Shown here piece by piece: positions 35,345-43,057 of a stretch of 64,000 bases of DNA. Position 1 is the first letter of the stretch. Each line of letters opens with the position of its first letter. The stretch is from Streptomyces monashensis (lineage in GTDB: Bacteria; Actinomycetota; Actinomycetes; Streptomycetales; Streptomycetaceae), in the NCBI RefSeq assembly GCF_001866665.1, contig NZ_MLYO01000113.1:1-64000 (forward strand), written 5' to 3'. Under the pieces are notes generated by a model. It did not search any database. It saw only the letters and a program-made list of their open reading frames with translations, and had not been told where the DNA came from. Position numbers and translations under genes: made by a program.

Positions 35345-35539
35345 ATGGTCTTTTCCATGTCCGGCGTCATCATTCTCGGCGTGGTCGTCTTCCTGTTCTT
35401 CCGCAAGGACGGACTGAAGGGCACACACGCCACCGTGACGACCCTGTTCGGCTTCTATCTCGCCAGCACGGGCATCGCCCCGAGCATCAAGGCCGGCGGC
35501 GAGAGCCTGGCGAGCCTCCTCGGCGGCATCAAGTTCTGA
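35345..35539 (+). CDS. smeA: Small membrane protein SmeA, sporulation septum targeting
   Basis: This 64-residue membrane protein has an N-terminal hydrophobic segment (SGVIILGVVVFLFF), a short basic turn (RKDG), and a second hydrophobic stretch in the C-terminal half (VTTLFGFYLASTGIAPS). In S. coelicolor the SmeA-SffA pair acts in sporulation, SmeA bringing the FtsK/SpoIIIE-like SffA to sporulation septa. Size, topology and the immediately following FtsK-like gene match that pair. AGGAGG lies 6 bases before the ATG. The gap to sffA is 38 bases with its own ribosome site, so they form one operon. Confidence 0.88.
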   Translation: MVFSMSGVIILGVVVFLFFRKDGLKGTHATVTTLFGFYLASTGIAPSIKAGGESLASLLGGIKF

Positions 35540-35577
35540 CCCATCCCGTGTCCCGCCCGCACCATCAGGAGACAGCA

Positions 35578-37185
35578 GTGGCCCGGCGCCCTCTCCCCCG
35601 CATCCTGAGCAAGGACAGCGCCCAGATCGCCCGGATGCAGCTCGCCCGGAGCCGGGAGCTGGCCCGGACGGCGGCCGACAGTGCCACCGACGTCCTCCAC
35701 CCGCTGATCACCGTCACGCGCGGGATGCGCCGGCTGGCCACGGCCGGCCAGCGCAAGTGGGCGGACACGCCCGAGGACAGGCGCGGGCCACTGCTGTTCC
35801 TGGTGGCAGCCGTGGTCCTGGTCGTGGCGCTGGCGCCGTACGGCCCGCTGCTCGCCGTCGTGTCCGTGACGGCGGCAGCGGCCTGGCACGGCCGCGACCG
35901 CACCGAGCCCGTCCCCGAAGGGCCGGACGAGTCCCATATCGAGCGGCTCCAGTCCCTCTACGAGGCCCTGGTGCCGTACTTCACCGACCCCGAGGACCCC
36001 GCCCCGCTGTACACGCACGGCGGGGAGTGGGAAAAGGCCTTCGCAGAGCACGAGTTCGACGACGACGGCCGCGTCGGCCACCTCGTGCTCCGCTACCCCG
36101 CCTACTTCCCGGACGGCGAGCCCGAGGCCCGCGCGCGGATCGAGCACCTGCTCACCGCGAAGGCCGGACGTGGCCGCGAATACCGCTTCGGGTGGGACGA
36201 GGAGGGCAACCAGCTCACCGTCACCGTCCTCGACCCGCTGCCCACCGACATCGCCGCCCAGCACTTCGTCACCGCGCCGGGCGAGACCGTGCTGGGCTTC
36301 ACCGACCCGGGCGAGGTCCAGCGCACGCTTCCCCTCACCCACGGCGACGAACAGATCGACGTCCCGCCGGTCGTCTGGCGCACCGGCGTGCGCTCCACCG
36401 AGCCGCACCTGCTGGCCGTGGGCCGGCCGGGCAGCGGCGCGTCGACCCTGCTGCGCTCCCTCGCGCTCCAGGCGCTGCGGTACGGCGACGTTCTGATCGT
36501 CGACGGCGGCGGCACCGGCGAGTACACGTGCCTGACCGGCCGGGACGGCGTCCTGGCCGTGGAGTGCGCGCTGCCCGGCGCCCTGGCGAGCCTGGAGTGG
36601 GCCGCGCAGGAGACCGAACGCCGGCTCATCACCATCAACCTGGCCCGGCAGGCGGGCGACCCGCCGCCGGCGGACACCCGCCGCCCGCTGTGGATCCTCC
36701 TCGACCGCCCGGCCGTCCTCGCCCACCTCGCCGCCTCGGAGGACCGCCCGGACCCGCAGGACCTGCTCCAGGTCCCACTGCGGCACGGCCGTGCGGCGAG
36801 CGTGACCGTCGTGGTGGCCGAGCAGTTCGACGGCGCGGAGGCGCTGAGCGACGTGGTGCGGCAGCACACGCACGCGCGTGTCGTCCTCGGTCCCACCACA
36901 CCCCGTCAGGTGGAAGCGGTCCTCGGCGCTCCGCCGCACACCACACCGCCGAGCCACGTCCCGCCCGGCCGCGGCTACGCCCGCCTGGGCTGCGGCCCGG
37001 TGCACCGCCTCCAGGTGCCGCGCACCCCGGACCCGTACGACGACGCCACGAGCGACGCCGACAGCGCGGCGGTGCTGGACCTGCTGCCGCCCCGGACCGC
37101 GGTGGTGGAGGCCCAGCCGCCGGAACCGCCGGATCTGACGAAGCCCGCGGCGAGCGCCGAGGCCATGAGGGCGGAGACCGCGTAG
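35578..37185 (+). CDS. sffA: SpoIIIE/FtsK-like protein SffA
   Basis: This 535-residue protein has a membrane-spanning region near residues 70-101 (LLFLVAAVVLVVALAPYGPL and on), a middle domain, and a C-terminal FtsK-like ATPase domain. The partner SmeA directs it to sporulation septa, where it contributes to chromosome handling. The nucleotide site is degenerate: Walker A reads GRPGSGASTLL (from residue 282), with Ala288 where the invariant Lys belongs; the Walker B region is DVLIVDGGG. DNA pumping by ATP hydrolysis is therefore doubtful. Start is GTG 35578, preceded by AGGAGA; the frame upstream overlaps smeA and is not homologous. Confidence 0.85.
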   Translation: MARRPLPRILSKDSAQIARMQLARSRELARTAADSATDVLHPLITVTRGMRRLATAGQRKWADTPEDRRGPLLFLVAAVVLVVALAPYGPLLAVVSVTAAAAWHGRDRTEPVPEGPDESHIERLQSLYEALVPYFTDPEDPAPLYTHGGEWEKAFAEHEFDDDGRVGHLVLRYPAYFPDGEPEARARIEHLLTAKAGRGREYRFGWDEEGNQLTVTVLDPLPTDIAAQHFVTAPGETVLGFTDPGEVQRTLPLTHGDEQIDVPPVVWRTGVRSTEPHLLAVGRPGSGASTLLRSLALQALRYGDVLIVDGGGTGEYTCLTGRDGVLAVECALPGALASLEWAAQETERRLITINLARQAGDPPPADTRRPLWILLDRPAVLAHLAASEDRPDPQDLLQVPLRHGRAASVTVVVAEQFDGAEALSDVVRQHTHARVVLGPTTPRQVEAVLGAPPHTTPPSHVPPGRGYARLGCGPVHRLQVPRTPDPYDDATSDADSAAVLDLLPPRTAVVEAQPPEPPDLTKPAASAEAMRAETA

Positions 37186-37230
37186 GGGATCCCGCGATCA
37201 GCACCGCCCCGCAAAGCCGCCCAGGAGGCG

Positions 37231-38739
37231 TCAGGCCACGAACGTCCGCGGCGCCTCCACGCCCCCCGTCGCCCCCGTCTCCACCAGCCGGGCCGCGGCC
37301 GCCAGCCGTACCGCCGCCTCCTCCGCCACCGCTCCCCCGACGGTGAACGGCAGCCGCACATAGCCCTCGAACGCGCCGTCCACGCCGAAGCGGGGGCCGG
37401 AGGGGACACGGACTCCGGTGCGCTCGCCCGCCTCGGCGAGCCGGGAACCGGACAGACCGCCCGCGCGGACCCACAGGGTCAGACCGCCCTGCGGCACCTC
37501 GAACTCCCAGGTGGGCAGTTCACGCCGGATCGCCGACACCAGCGCGTCCCGGTTCTCCCGGGCCTGAGCGCGGCGCAGGTCCACCGCCTGCTCCCAACCC
37601 CCGGCGCTGAAGAGCCAGTTGACGGCGAGCTGTTCCAGCACCGGGGTGCCGAGGTCGGCGTACGCCCGGGCGGCGACCAGGCTGCGGATCACGTCCGGCG
37701 CCGCCCGCACCCAGCCGATGCGCATGCCCGCCCAGAACGCCTTGCTGGCCGAGCCGACCGTGATCACCGTGGAACCCGCCGGGTCGAACCCGCACACCGG
37801 GCGGGGCATGTCCGCCACGCCCAGGCCCTCGTCCAGCCACAGTTCGGTCATCGTCTCGTCCACGACGAGCACGGTGCCGGCCGAGCGTGCCGCGTCCACC
37901 AGCCGGCGCCGCTGGTCCTCGTCGGCGAGCGCGCCGGTGGGGTTGTGGAAGTCGGCGACCACGTAGGCGAGGCGCGGCGCGGCCTCGCGCAGCACCTGGC
38001 GCCAGCGGTCCATGTCCCAGCCCGACAGGCCCTCGGCCATGGCGACCGGGACCAGGCGCGCGCCGGTCTCGCGCATCAGCTGGAGGATGTTGGCGTAGGA
38101 CGGGGACTCCACCGCGATGCGCTCGCCGCGGCCCGCGAAGAGATGGCAGATCGCGTCGATGGCGCCCATCGCGCCCGTCGTCACCATGATCTGCTCGGGC
38201 ATGGTGGGGATCCCGCGCGCGGTGTAGCGCTCGGCGATCATCTCGCGCAGCGCGGGCAGCCCGGCCGGATAGTCGCCGTGCGTGTGGGCGTACGGCGGCA
38301 GTTCCTCCAGGGCGCCCTGCACGGCGCGGGTCAGCCAGGGCTCGGGGGCCGGGAGCGAGGCGCAGCCCAGATCGATCACCGAGCCCAGCGCCTCCGGGGG
38401 CAGGGGTTCGAGGCCGCGGGCCGGAATCGGGTTCCCGGCCGGCACGGCGGTCCAGCTGCCGGCGCCGCGCCGCGACTCCAGGAAGCCCTCGCTGCGCAGC
38501 GCCTCGTACGCGGCCGCGACGGTGGTACGGCTCACGGACAGGGCGAGGGCGAGTTCGCGTTCGGCGGGGAGGCGGGCGGCGACCGGCACGCGCCCTTCGA
38601 GCACCAGCAGCCGGATGCCGTCGGCCAGGGCGCGGTACGCGGGCGGGCGGCGGGCGCCCGGACCGGCCGGGCGCTCCTGTTGGGAGTTGAGGAGCCGGGC
38701 GAGTTGCGCGGCGCCCATCGCAGAGGTCCACTGCGCCAT
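37231..38739 (-). CDS. MocR/PdxR-type regulator (GntR helix-turn-helix fused to aminotransferase)
   Basis: This 502-residue regulator fuses an N-terminal GntR winged helix (RLPAERELALALSVSRTTVA) to a fold-type I aminotransferase domain. The PLP lysine lies in GSASKAFWAGMRIGW, and the domain keeps ADFHNPTGAL and VVDETMTELW. MocR proteins use bound PLP or an amino-acid adduct as effector instead of catalysing transamination. It diverges from a YczE-like membrane protein, a pairing common in actinobacteria, and inverted repeats in the shared region are probable operators. The start MAQWTSAMGAAQLARLL is the family's usual opening. Confidence 0.92.
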   Translation of the reverse strand: MAQWTSAMGAAQLARLLNSQQERPAGPGARRPPAYRALADGIRLLVLEGRVPVAARLPAERELALALSVSRTTVAAAYEALRSEGFLESRRGAGSWTAVPAGNPIPARGLEPLPPEALGSVIDLGCASLPAPEPWLTRAVQGALEELPPYAHTHGDYPAGLPALREMIAERYTARGIPTMPEQIMVTTGAMGAIDAICHLFAGRGERIAVESPSYANILQLMRETGARLVPVAMAEGLSGWDMDRWRQVLREAAPRLAYVVADFHNPTGALADEDQRRRLVDAARSAGTVLVVDETMTELWLDEGLGVADMPRPVCGFDPAGSTVITVGSASKAFWAGMRIGWVRAAPDVIRSLVAARAYADLGTPVLEQLAVNWLFSAGGWEQAVDLRRAQARENRDALVSAIRRELPTWEFEVPQGGLTLWVRAGGLSGSRLAEAGERTGVRVPSGPRFGVDGAFEGYVRLPFTVGGAVAEEAAVRLAAAARLVETGATGGVEAPRTFVA

Positions 38740-38771
38740 GAAGATCAGTCCACCTTCCCCGAATTGGCCAT

Positions 38772-38811
38772 GGATGACTCGTCATCCCAAGCCACAGAGT
38801 GACATGCGTCA
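38772..38811. promoter_or_regulatory. Probable MocR operators in the divergent mocR-yczE promoter
   Basis: GGATGAC-TC-GTCATCC (38772-38787) is a perfect 7-bp-arm inverted repeat. TGAC-N4-GTCA (38800-38811) repeats the same half-sites; the TGAC halves of the two are 25 bp apart. Both lie in the 102-base gap between the divergent genes. They fit tandem binding by a MocR dimer, controlling its own gene and yczE. Confidence 0.6.
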
Positions 38812-38841
38812 GGCCACTGCCACCACCCAGGGGGGTATTTC

Positions 38842-39495
38842 GTGTCCACTCCCGACCGTCTCGTACGGCGGTTGATCCAGTTGTACGCCGGCCTCGCGCT
38901 CTACGGCGCGAGTTCCGCGCTGCTCGTGACAGCGGGGCTCGGCCTGGAGCCCTGGGGCGTTCTGCACCAGGGGCTCGCGAAGCTGACCGGGCTGACCATC
39001 GGCGTGGTGTCGATCATCGTGGGCGCGGCGGTGCTGCTGCTGTGGATCCCGCTGCGCCAGCGCCCGGGACTCGGCACGGTCTCCAACGTCTTCGCCATCG
39101 GCCTCGCCATGGACGGCACGCTCGCGCTGATCCCCGACCCGCGCTCCCTCGCCGTACGGATCCCCCTGATGCTCGCGGGGATCGCGCTGAACGGCGCCGC
39201 GACCGGCCTGTACATCTCCGCGCGCTTCGGCCCCGGTCCCCGCGACGGCCTGATGACCGGGCTGCACCGGCGCACCGGCCGCTCGATCCGGCTGGTGCGG
39301 ACGACGATCGAGGTGGCGGTGGTGGTCACCGGCTTCCTCCTGGGCGGCACGATCGGCGTGGGCACCGTGCTGTACGCGGTGGCCATCGGCCCGCTCGCCC
39401 AGCTCTTCCTGCGGGTGTTCGCCATCCCGGCGGAGTCGGCACGCAGCACGGTCGTTGCCGAAGCGACACCGGAACGAGTGATACTGCGTCCGTGA
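38842..39495 (+). CDS. YczE/YitT-like membrane protein
   Basis: This 217-residue integral membrane protein has about five hydrophobic helices and the family opening RRLIQLYAGLALYGASSALL followed by GLGLEPWGVLHQGLAKLTG. It also carries ARFGPGPRDGLMTGL and GGTIGVGTVLYAVAIGPLAQ, all typical of the YczE group. Transport of a PLP-related compound or amino acid has been suggested from its recurring link with MocR regulators, but the substrate is not established. The GTG start follows a GGGGGG-rich site. The stop overlaps the GTG of the phosphodiesterase gene (GTGA), so the two are translationally coupled. Confidence 0.87.
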   Translation: MSTPDRLVRRLIQLYAGLALYGASSALLVTAGLGLEPWGVLHQGLAKLTGLTIGVVSIIVGAAVLLLWIPLRQRPGLGTVSNVFAIGLAMDGTLALIPDPRSLAVRIPLMLAGIALNGAATGLYISARFGPGPRDGLMTGLHRRTGRSIRLVRTTIEVAVVVTGFLLGGTIGVGTVLYAVAIGPLAQLFLRVFAIPAESARSTVVAEATPERVILRP

Positions 39496-40268
39496 GCCTC
39501 ACGACACCGGCCAAGCGCCATCCGTACCTCGACCACCCCGGCCCCATCCCCTTCGCCCACCGGGGCGGGGCCGCCGACGGCATCGAGAACACCGTGGCGC
39601 AGTTCCGCCGCGCGGTGGAGATGGGCTATCGGTACATCGAGACCGATGTGCACGCCACGGCGGACGGCCGCCTCGTCGCCTTCCACGACTCGACCCTGGA
39701 CCGGGTGTCCGACGGGGCGGGCCGGATCGCGGACCTGCCGTGGGAGGACGTGCGGCACGCGCGCGTGGGCGGGCGTGAACCGGTGCCGCTGTTCGAGGAG
39801 TTGCTGGACACCTTCCCCGAGGTCCGCTGGAACGTCGACGTCAAGGCGGAGCCCGCCCTGCGGCCGCTGCTGGACCTGATCGAGCGCACGGACGCCTGGG
39901 ACCGGGTCTGCGTCGGCTCCTTCTCCGAGGCACGGGTGCTGCGCGCCCAGCGGCTGGCCGGGCCGCGCCTCGCGACCTCGTTCGGCACGCGCGGGGTGCT
40001 CAGCCTGCGGCTGCGCTCGTGGGGTCTGCCGGCCGCCGTGCGCCGCTCCGCCGTCGCCGCCCAGGTGCCCGAGGCGCAGTCGGGCGTACCGGTGGTCGAC
40101 CAGCGCTTCGTGCGCGCCGCCCACGCGCGCGGACTGCACGTGCACGTGTGGACGGTCAACGAACCGGAACGCATGCACCGGCTCCTGGACCTCGGTGTCG
40201 ATGGCATCATGACCGATCACATCGACACATTGCGCAAGGTCATGGAGGACCGCGGCGTCTGGGCCTGA
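39492..40268 (+). CDS. Glycerophosphodiester phosphodiesterase
   Basis: This 258-residue GDPD-family enzyme hydrolyses glycerophosphodiesters to an alcohol and sn-glycerol 3-phosphate. The N-terminal catalytic set is intact: AHRGGAADGIENTVAQF, then YIETDVHATADGRLVAFHD, giving the two catalytic His and the metal-binding Glu and Asp. NVDVKAEP and VWTVNEPERMHRLLDLGVDG are further family signatures. No signal peptide, so it acts in the cytoplasm. Start GTG 39492 overlaps the yczE stop; upstream frame sequence is the yczE shadow. The link to yczE is only by operon. Confidence 0.92.
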   Translation: MSLTTPAKRHPYLDHPGPIPFAHRGGAADGIENTVAQFRRAVEMGYRYIETDVHATADGRLVAFHDSTLDRVSDGAGRIADLPWEDVRHARVGGREPVPLFEELLDTFPEVRWNVDVKAEPALRPLLDLIERTDAWDRVCVGSFSEARVLRAQRLAGPRLATSFGTRGVLSLRLRSWGLPAAVRRSAVAAQVPEAQSGVPVVDQRFVRAAHARGLHVHVWTVNEPERMHRLLDLGVDGIMTDHIDTLRKVMEDRGVWA

Positions 40269-40323
40269 CCGGCTCCGCGGCGGCCCGAGCCTTCGCAGTT
40301 CAGCGGGGAAAGCGAGGGCACGG

Positions 40324-41670
40324 GTGGAAACCGACACCGTGCGCACACGGGCTGCGGACGAGACCGCCGCCCTCCGGCGCGAGCAACGCGGCTGGTACTT
40401 CTACGACTGGGCCTGCTCGGTCTACTCGACGAGCGTCCTGACGGTGTTCCTGGGGCCCTACCTCACCTCGGTCGCCGAGCGGGCCGCGGACTCCGGCGGC
40501 TACGTGCATCCGCTGGGCGTGCCGGTCCGGGCGGGCTCCTTCTTCGCCTACTCGGTGTCCCTCTCGGTGATCGTGGCCGTGGTGCTGATGCCGCTGGTCG
40601 GCAGCGCCGCCGACCGCACGGGCCGCAAGAAGCCCCTGCTCGCCGCGGCGGCGTACACCGGGGCGGCCGCGACCACGGGCATGTTCTTCCTCGACGGGAA
40701 CCGGTATCTGCTCGGCGGGGTGCTCCTCGTCGTGGCCAACGCGGCGCAGTCCGTCGGGATGATGCTCTACAACTCGTACCTGCCGCAGATCGCCCCGCCC
40801 GAGGAACGCGACGCGATCTCCTCACGGGGCTGGGCCTTCGGCTACGCGGCGGGCTCCACGGTCCTCGTCGCCAACCTGGTGCTGTACTCGGCACACGGCT
40901 CCTTCGGGCTGTCCCAGACGGAGGCGGTACGGATCTGCCTGGCCGCGGCGGGCCTGTGGTGGGGCGCGTTCACGCTCGTACCCCTGAGCCGGCTGCGCGA
41001 CCGGCACACGCGCGTGGAGCGCACCACGGCACCCGGGCTGCGCCAGCTCGCGGCGACGGTCCGGGACATGCGCCGGCATCCGCTGACGCTGTCGTTCCTG
41101 CTGGCGTACCTGATCTACAACGACGGCATCCAGACGGTGATCTCCCAGGCCTCGGTCTACGGCTCGCAGGAGCTGGGGCTCGGGCAGTCGACGCTCATCG
41201 TGGCGGTGCTGCTGGTGCAGGTGCTGGCCGTGGCCGGGGCGCTGGCAATGGGGCGGCTGGCGCGGACGTACGGCGCGCAGCGCACGATCCTGGGCTCGCT
41301 GGTGGCCTGGACACTCACGCTGGCAGCCGGCTACTTCCTGCCCGCGAAGGCGCCGGTGTTCTTCTTCGTGCTGGCCTCCGGGATCGGCCTGGTCCTCGGC
41401 GGCAGCCAGGCGCTGTCCCGCTCGCTGTTCTCCCATCTCGTGCCGCCCGGCAAGGAGGCCGAGTACTTCTCGGCGTACGAGATGAGCGACCGCGGGATGA
41501 GCTGGCTCGGGCCGCTGCTGTTCGGCGTGACGTACCAGATGACCGGCAGCTATCGCTCCGCGATCATCTCACTGGTGGCCTTCTTCGTGATCGGTTTCGC
41601 CCTGCTCGCCCGGGTTCCGGTGCGGCGGGCGATCGCCGAGGCCGGGAACCCCGTCCCGGAGAAGATCTAA
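40324..41670 (+). CDS. Major facilitator transporter, UMF1/Atg22-like
   Basis: This 448-residue membrane protein has about 12 helices. The N-terminal signature EQRGWYFYDWACSVYSTSVL, the loop GSAADRTGRKKPLL and the later SLFSHLVPPGKEAEYFSAYE place it in the UMF1 group (Vacuole effluxer Atg22-like). Yeast Atg22 exports amino acids from vacuoles; bacterial members are presumed efflux or uptake carriers of unknown substrate. The GTG start is used. It lies 55 bases after the phosphodiesterase and could be the last gene of that unit. The 278 bases beyond it belong to rbpA control. Confidence 0.88.
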   Translation: METDTVRTRAADETAALRREQRGWYFYDWACSVYSTSVLTVFLGPYLTSVAERAADSGGYVHPLGVPVRAGSFFAYSVSLSVIVAVVLMPLVGSAADRTGRKKPLLAAAAYTGAAATTGMFFLDGNRYLLGGVLLVVANAAQSVGMMLYNSYLPQIAPPEERDAISSRGWAFGYAAGSTVLVANLVLYSAHGSFGLSQTEAVRICLAAAGLWWGAFTLVPLSRLRDRHTRVERTTAPGLRQLAATVRDMRRHPLTLSFLLAYLIYNDGIQTVISQASVYGSQELGLGQSTLIVAVLLVQVLAVAGALAMGRLARTYGAQRTILGSLVAWTLTLAAGYFLPAKAPVFFFVLASGIGLVLGGSQALSRSLFSHLVPPGKEAEYFSAYEMSDRGMSWLGPLLFGVTYQMTGSYRSAIISLVAFFVIGFALLARVPVRRAIAEAGNPVPEKI

Positions 41671-41705
41671 CGCGGATTTAGCGCTCAGGGCGAAAGGGCG
41701 GTAGT

Positions 41706-41731
41706 GTACGCGTTTGGCCTGCCAGGCGTAC
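41706..41731. promoter_or_regulatory. Nested inverted repeats after the MFS gene
   Basis: GTACGC at 41706 pairs with GCGTAC at 41726. Inside, GCCTG and CAGGC form a second stem around one base. It begins 36 bases after the MFS stop and may terminate that transcript or bind a regulator of rbpA. Confidence 0.35.
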
Positions 41732-41767
41732 CGTTACTGCGCGTCAAAGATGCCGAAACGCTGGGTG

Positions 41768-41785
41768 ACATCTGCTAGCAGATGT
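41768..41785. promoter_or_regulatory. 18-bp perfect palindrome upstream of rbpA
   Basis: ACATCTGCTAGCAGATGT is a perfect palindrome with no loop, so it is more likely a protein-binding site than an RNA hairpin. It is flanked by GTG on the left and GAC on the right, repeating GTGACA in direct orientation at both edges. It is 76 bases before the SigR-type -35. I do not recognise the binding protein. Confidence 0.6.
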
Positions 41786-41860
41786 GACAAACCGGGCGCT
41801 GGTGGGTACAACAAGGGGCGGCTACGACGGCGACGCATGACCCGGAACGGGACTCGGAAC

Positions 41861-41887
41861 GGGAATCTTTACCGCCGACCGGACGTT
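41861..41887 (+). promoter_or_regulatory. SigR-type promoter of rbpA
   Basis: GGGAAT (41861-41866), an 18-base spacer, then GTT (41885-41887) matches the SigR consensus. SigR responds to thiol oxidation, and rbpA is a known SigR target in S. coelicolor. The predicted start of transcription is about 55 bases before the rbpA ATG. Confidence 0.85.
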
Positions 41888-41948
41888 GACCGGATGACGA
41901 CGACAGCGACACCTGTCCTGTGGGCGACAAGCCCGGGAGGCACGATTC

Positions 41949-42323
41949 ATGAGTGAGCGAGCTCTTCGCGGTACGCGCCTCGTGGTGACCAGCTACGAGA
42001 CGGACCGCGGTATCGACCTGGCCCCGCGCCAGGCCGTGGAGTACGCATGTGAGAAGGGGCACCGCTTCGAGATGCCCTTCTCGGTCGAGGCGGAGATCCC
42101 GCCGGAGTGGGAGTGCAAGGTCTGCGGGGCCCAGGCACTCCTCGTCGACGGCGACGGCCCTGAGGAGAAGAAGGCCAAGCCCGCGCGTACCCACTGGGAC
42201 ATGCTGATGGAGCGGCGTACCCGTGAGGAACTCGAAGAGGTCCTCGAGGAGCGCCTGGCGGTTCTGCGCTCGGGGGCGATGAACATCGCGGTTCACCCTC
42301 GGGACAGCCGTAAGTCCGCATAA
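41949..42323 (+). CDS. rbpA: RNA polymerase-binding protein RbpA
   Basis: This 124-residue actinobacterial transcription factor binds the principal sigma factor and RNA polymerase, stabilising the open complex. Zinc ligands known for the S. coelicolor protein are present at the same positions: Cys34, His38, Cys56, Cys59 (ACEKGHRFEM, WECKVCG). The C-terminal helix (THWDMLMERRTREELEEVLE) is the sigma-interaction domain. GGGAGG lies 8 bases before the ATG. The SigR-type promoter upstream links it to disulfide stress. A 23-bp perfect-stem terminator separates it from fxsA. Essentially certain. Confidence 0.97.
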   Translation: MSERALRGTRLVVTSYETDRGIDLAPRQAVEYACEKGHRFEMPFSVEAEIPPEWECKVCGAQALLVDGDGPEEKKAKPARTHWDMLMERRTREELEEVLEERLAVLRSGAMNIAVHPRDSRKSA

Positions 42324-42336
42324 CGCAGCAGACGAC

Positions 42337-42385
42337 AAAGCCGCGGGCGCCGTACGTGAATCTCACGTACGGCGCCCGCGGCTTT
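42337..42385. terminator. 23-bp perfect-stem bidirectional terminator
   Basis: Two 23-base arms pair perfectly (42337-42359 with 42363-42385) around a 3-base loop, with AAAG at one foot and CTTT at the other. It lies between the convergent rbpA and fxsA genes and should stop both. Confidence 0.9.
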
Positions 42386-42405
42386 CGCGTGGGTGCGGGA
42401 CCGGC

Positions 42406-42969
42406 TCAGCGCGTCAGGGGCGGGTACTGCTCCCCCGGCTCCGGACGGTGCCCCGGGCCGTCCTCGCGGATGACCTCGCCCTGCACCACCTTGCCGTCGG
42501 GCCGGTGCATACGGGCCTGCTGGAAGGCGTCGCCCAGACTGCCCGGGGCCGCGGCACGCAGCCGCTTCTCCAGGGCGCTCTCCGCGAAACGGCTCACGGC
42601 CTTCTGGACCGGCGGCAGGAGCAGCAGGAGACCGGCCACGTCGGAGACGAGGCCGGGGATCATCAGCAGCAGACCGCCGAGCATCATCAGTCCGTTGCCG
42701 CCGCCGCGCGCCGGGGAACCGCCCTGCTGCAAGGCCTCGTTGAGGCTCTGAAAGGCGCGGCGGCCCGCCCGCTTGATGACCACGGAGCCGCCGACGAGGC
42801 CCGCGACGAGCAGCAGGAAGACGGCGAGACCACCGGCCGCGCCCGCGACCAGGGTCAGCAGCCAGATCTCCAGCACCAGCCACGCGGCGACCCCCAGCGG
42901 CAGATACCTGCGCAGCCGGGAGCGCCGGGGCCGGGTGGTGTACGCGGAGGTGGGAGCGCCAGTCGTCAT
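42406..42969 (-). CDS. fxsA: FxsA family membrane protein
   Basis: This 187-residue membrane protein has three hydrophobic helices, two in the first 75 residues (LPLGVAAWLVLEIWLLTLVA, GGLAVFLLLVAGLVGGSVVI) and one in LMMLGGLLLMIPGLVSDVAG. The last of these with the following PPVQKAVSRF is the FxsA signature. In E. coli, FxsA is a cytoplasmic membrane protein that relieves F-plasmid exclusion of phage T7; its ordinary role is unknown. The C-terminal 60 residues are polar. It lies between rbpA (convergent) and the mannose synthase (same strand, 88 bases upstream). Confidence 0.9.
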   Translation of the reverse strand: MTTGAPTSAYTTRPRRSRLRRYLPLGVAAWLVLEIWLLTLVAGAAGGLAVFLLLVAGLVGGSVVIKRAGRRAFQSLNEALQQGGSPARGGGNGLMMLGGLLLMIPGLVSDVAGLLLLLPPVQKAVSRFAESALEKRLRAAAPGSLGDAFQQARMHRPDGKVVQGEVIREDGPGHRPEPGEQYPPLTR

Positions 42970-43057
42970 GCTCCCAGTGTGCCTGGCGGCCCCTCAGCGC
43001 GGGATAAGGGGTCGGTCGGCCCGGGAGGGTGGGCCCGCCCCGGCCGTCCGATACGTG

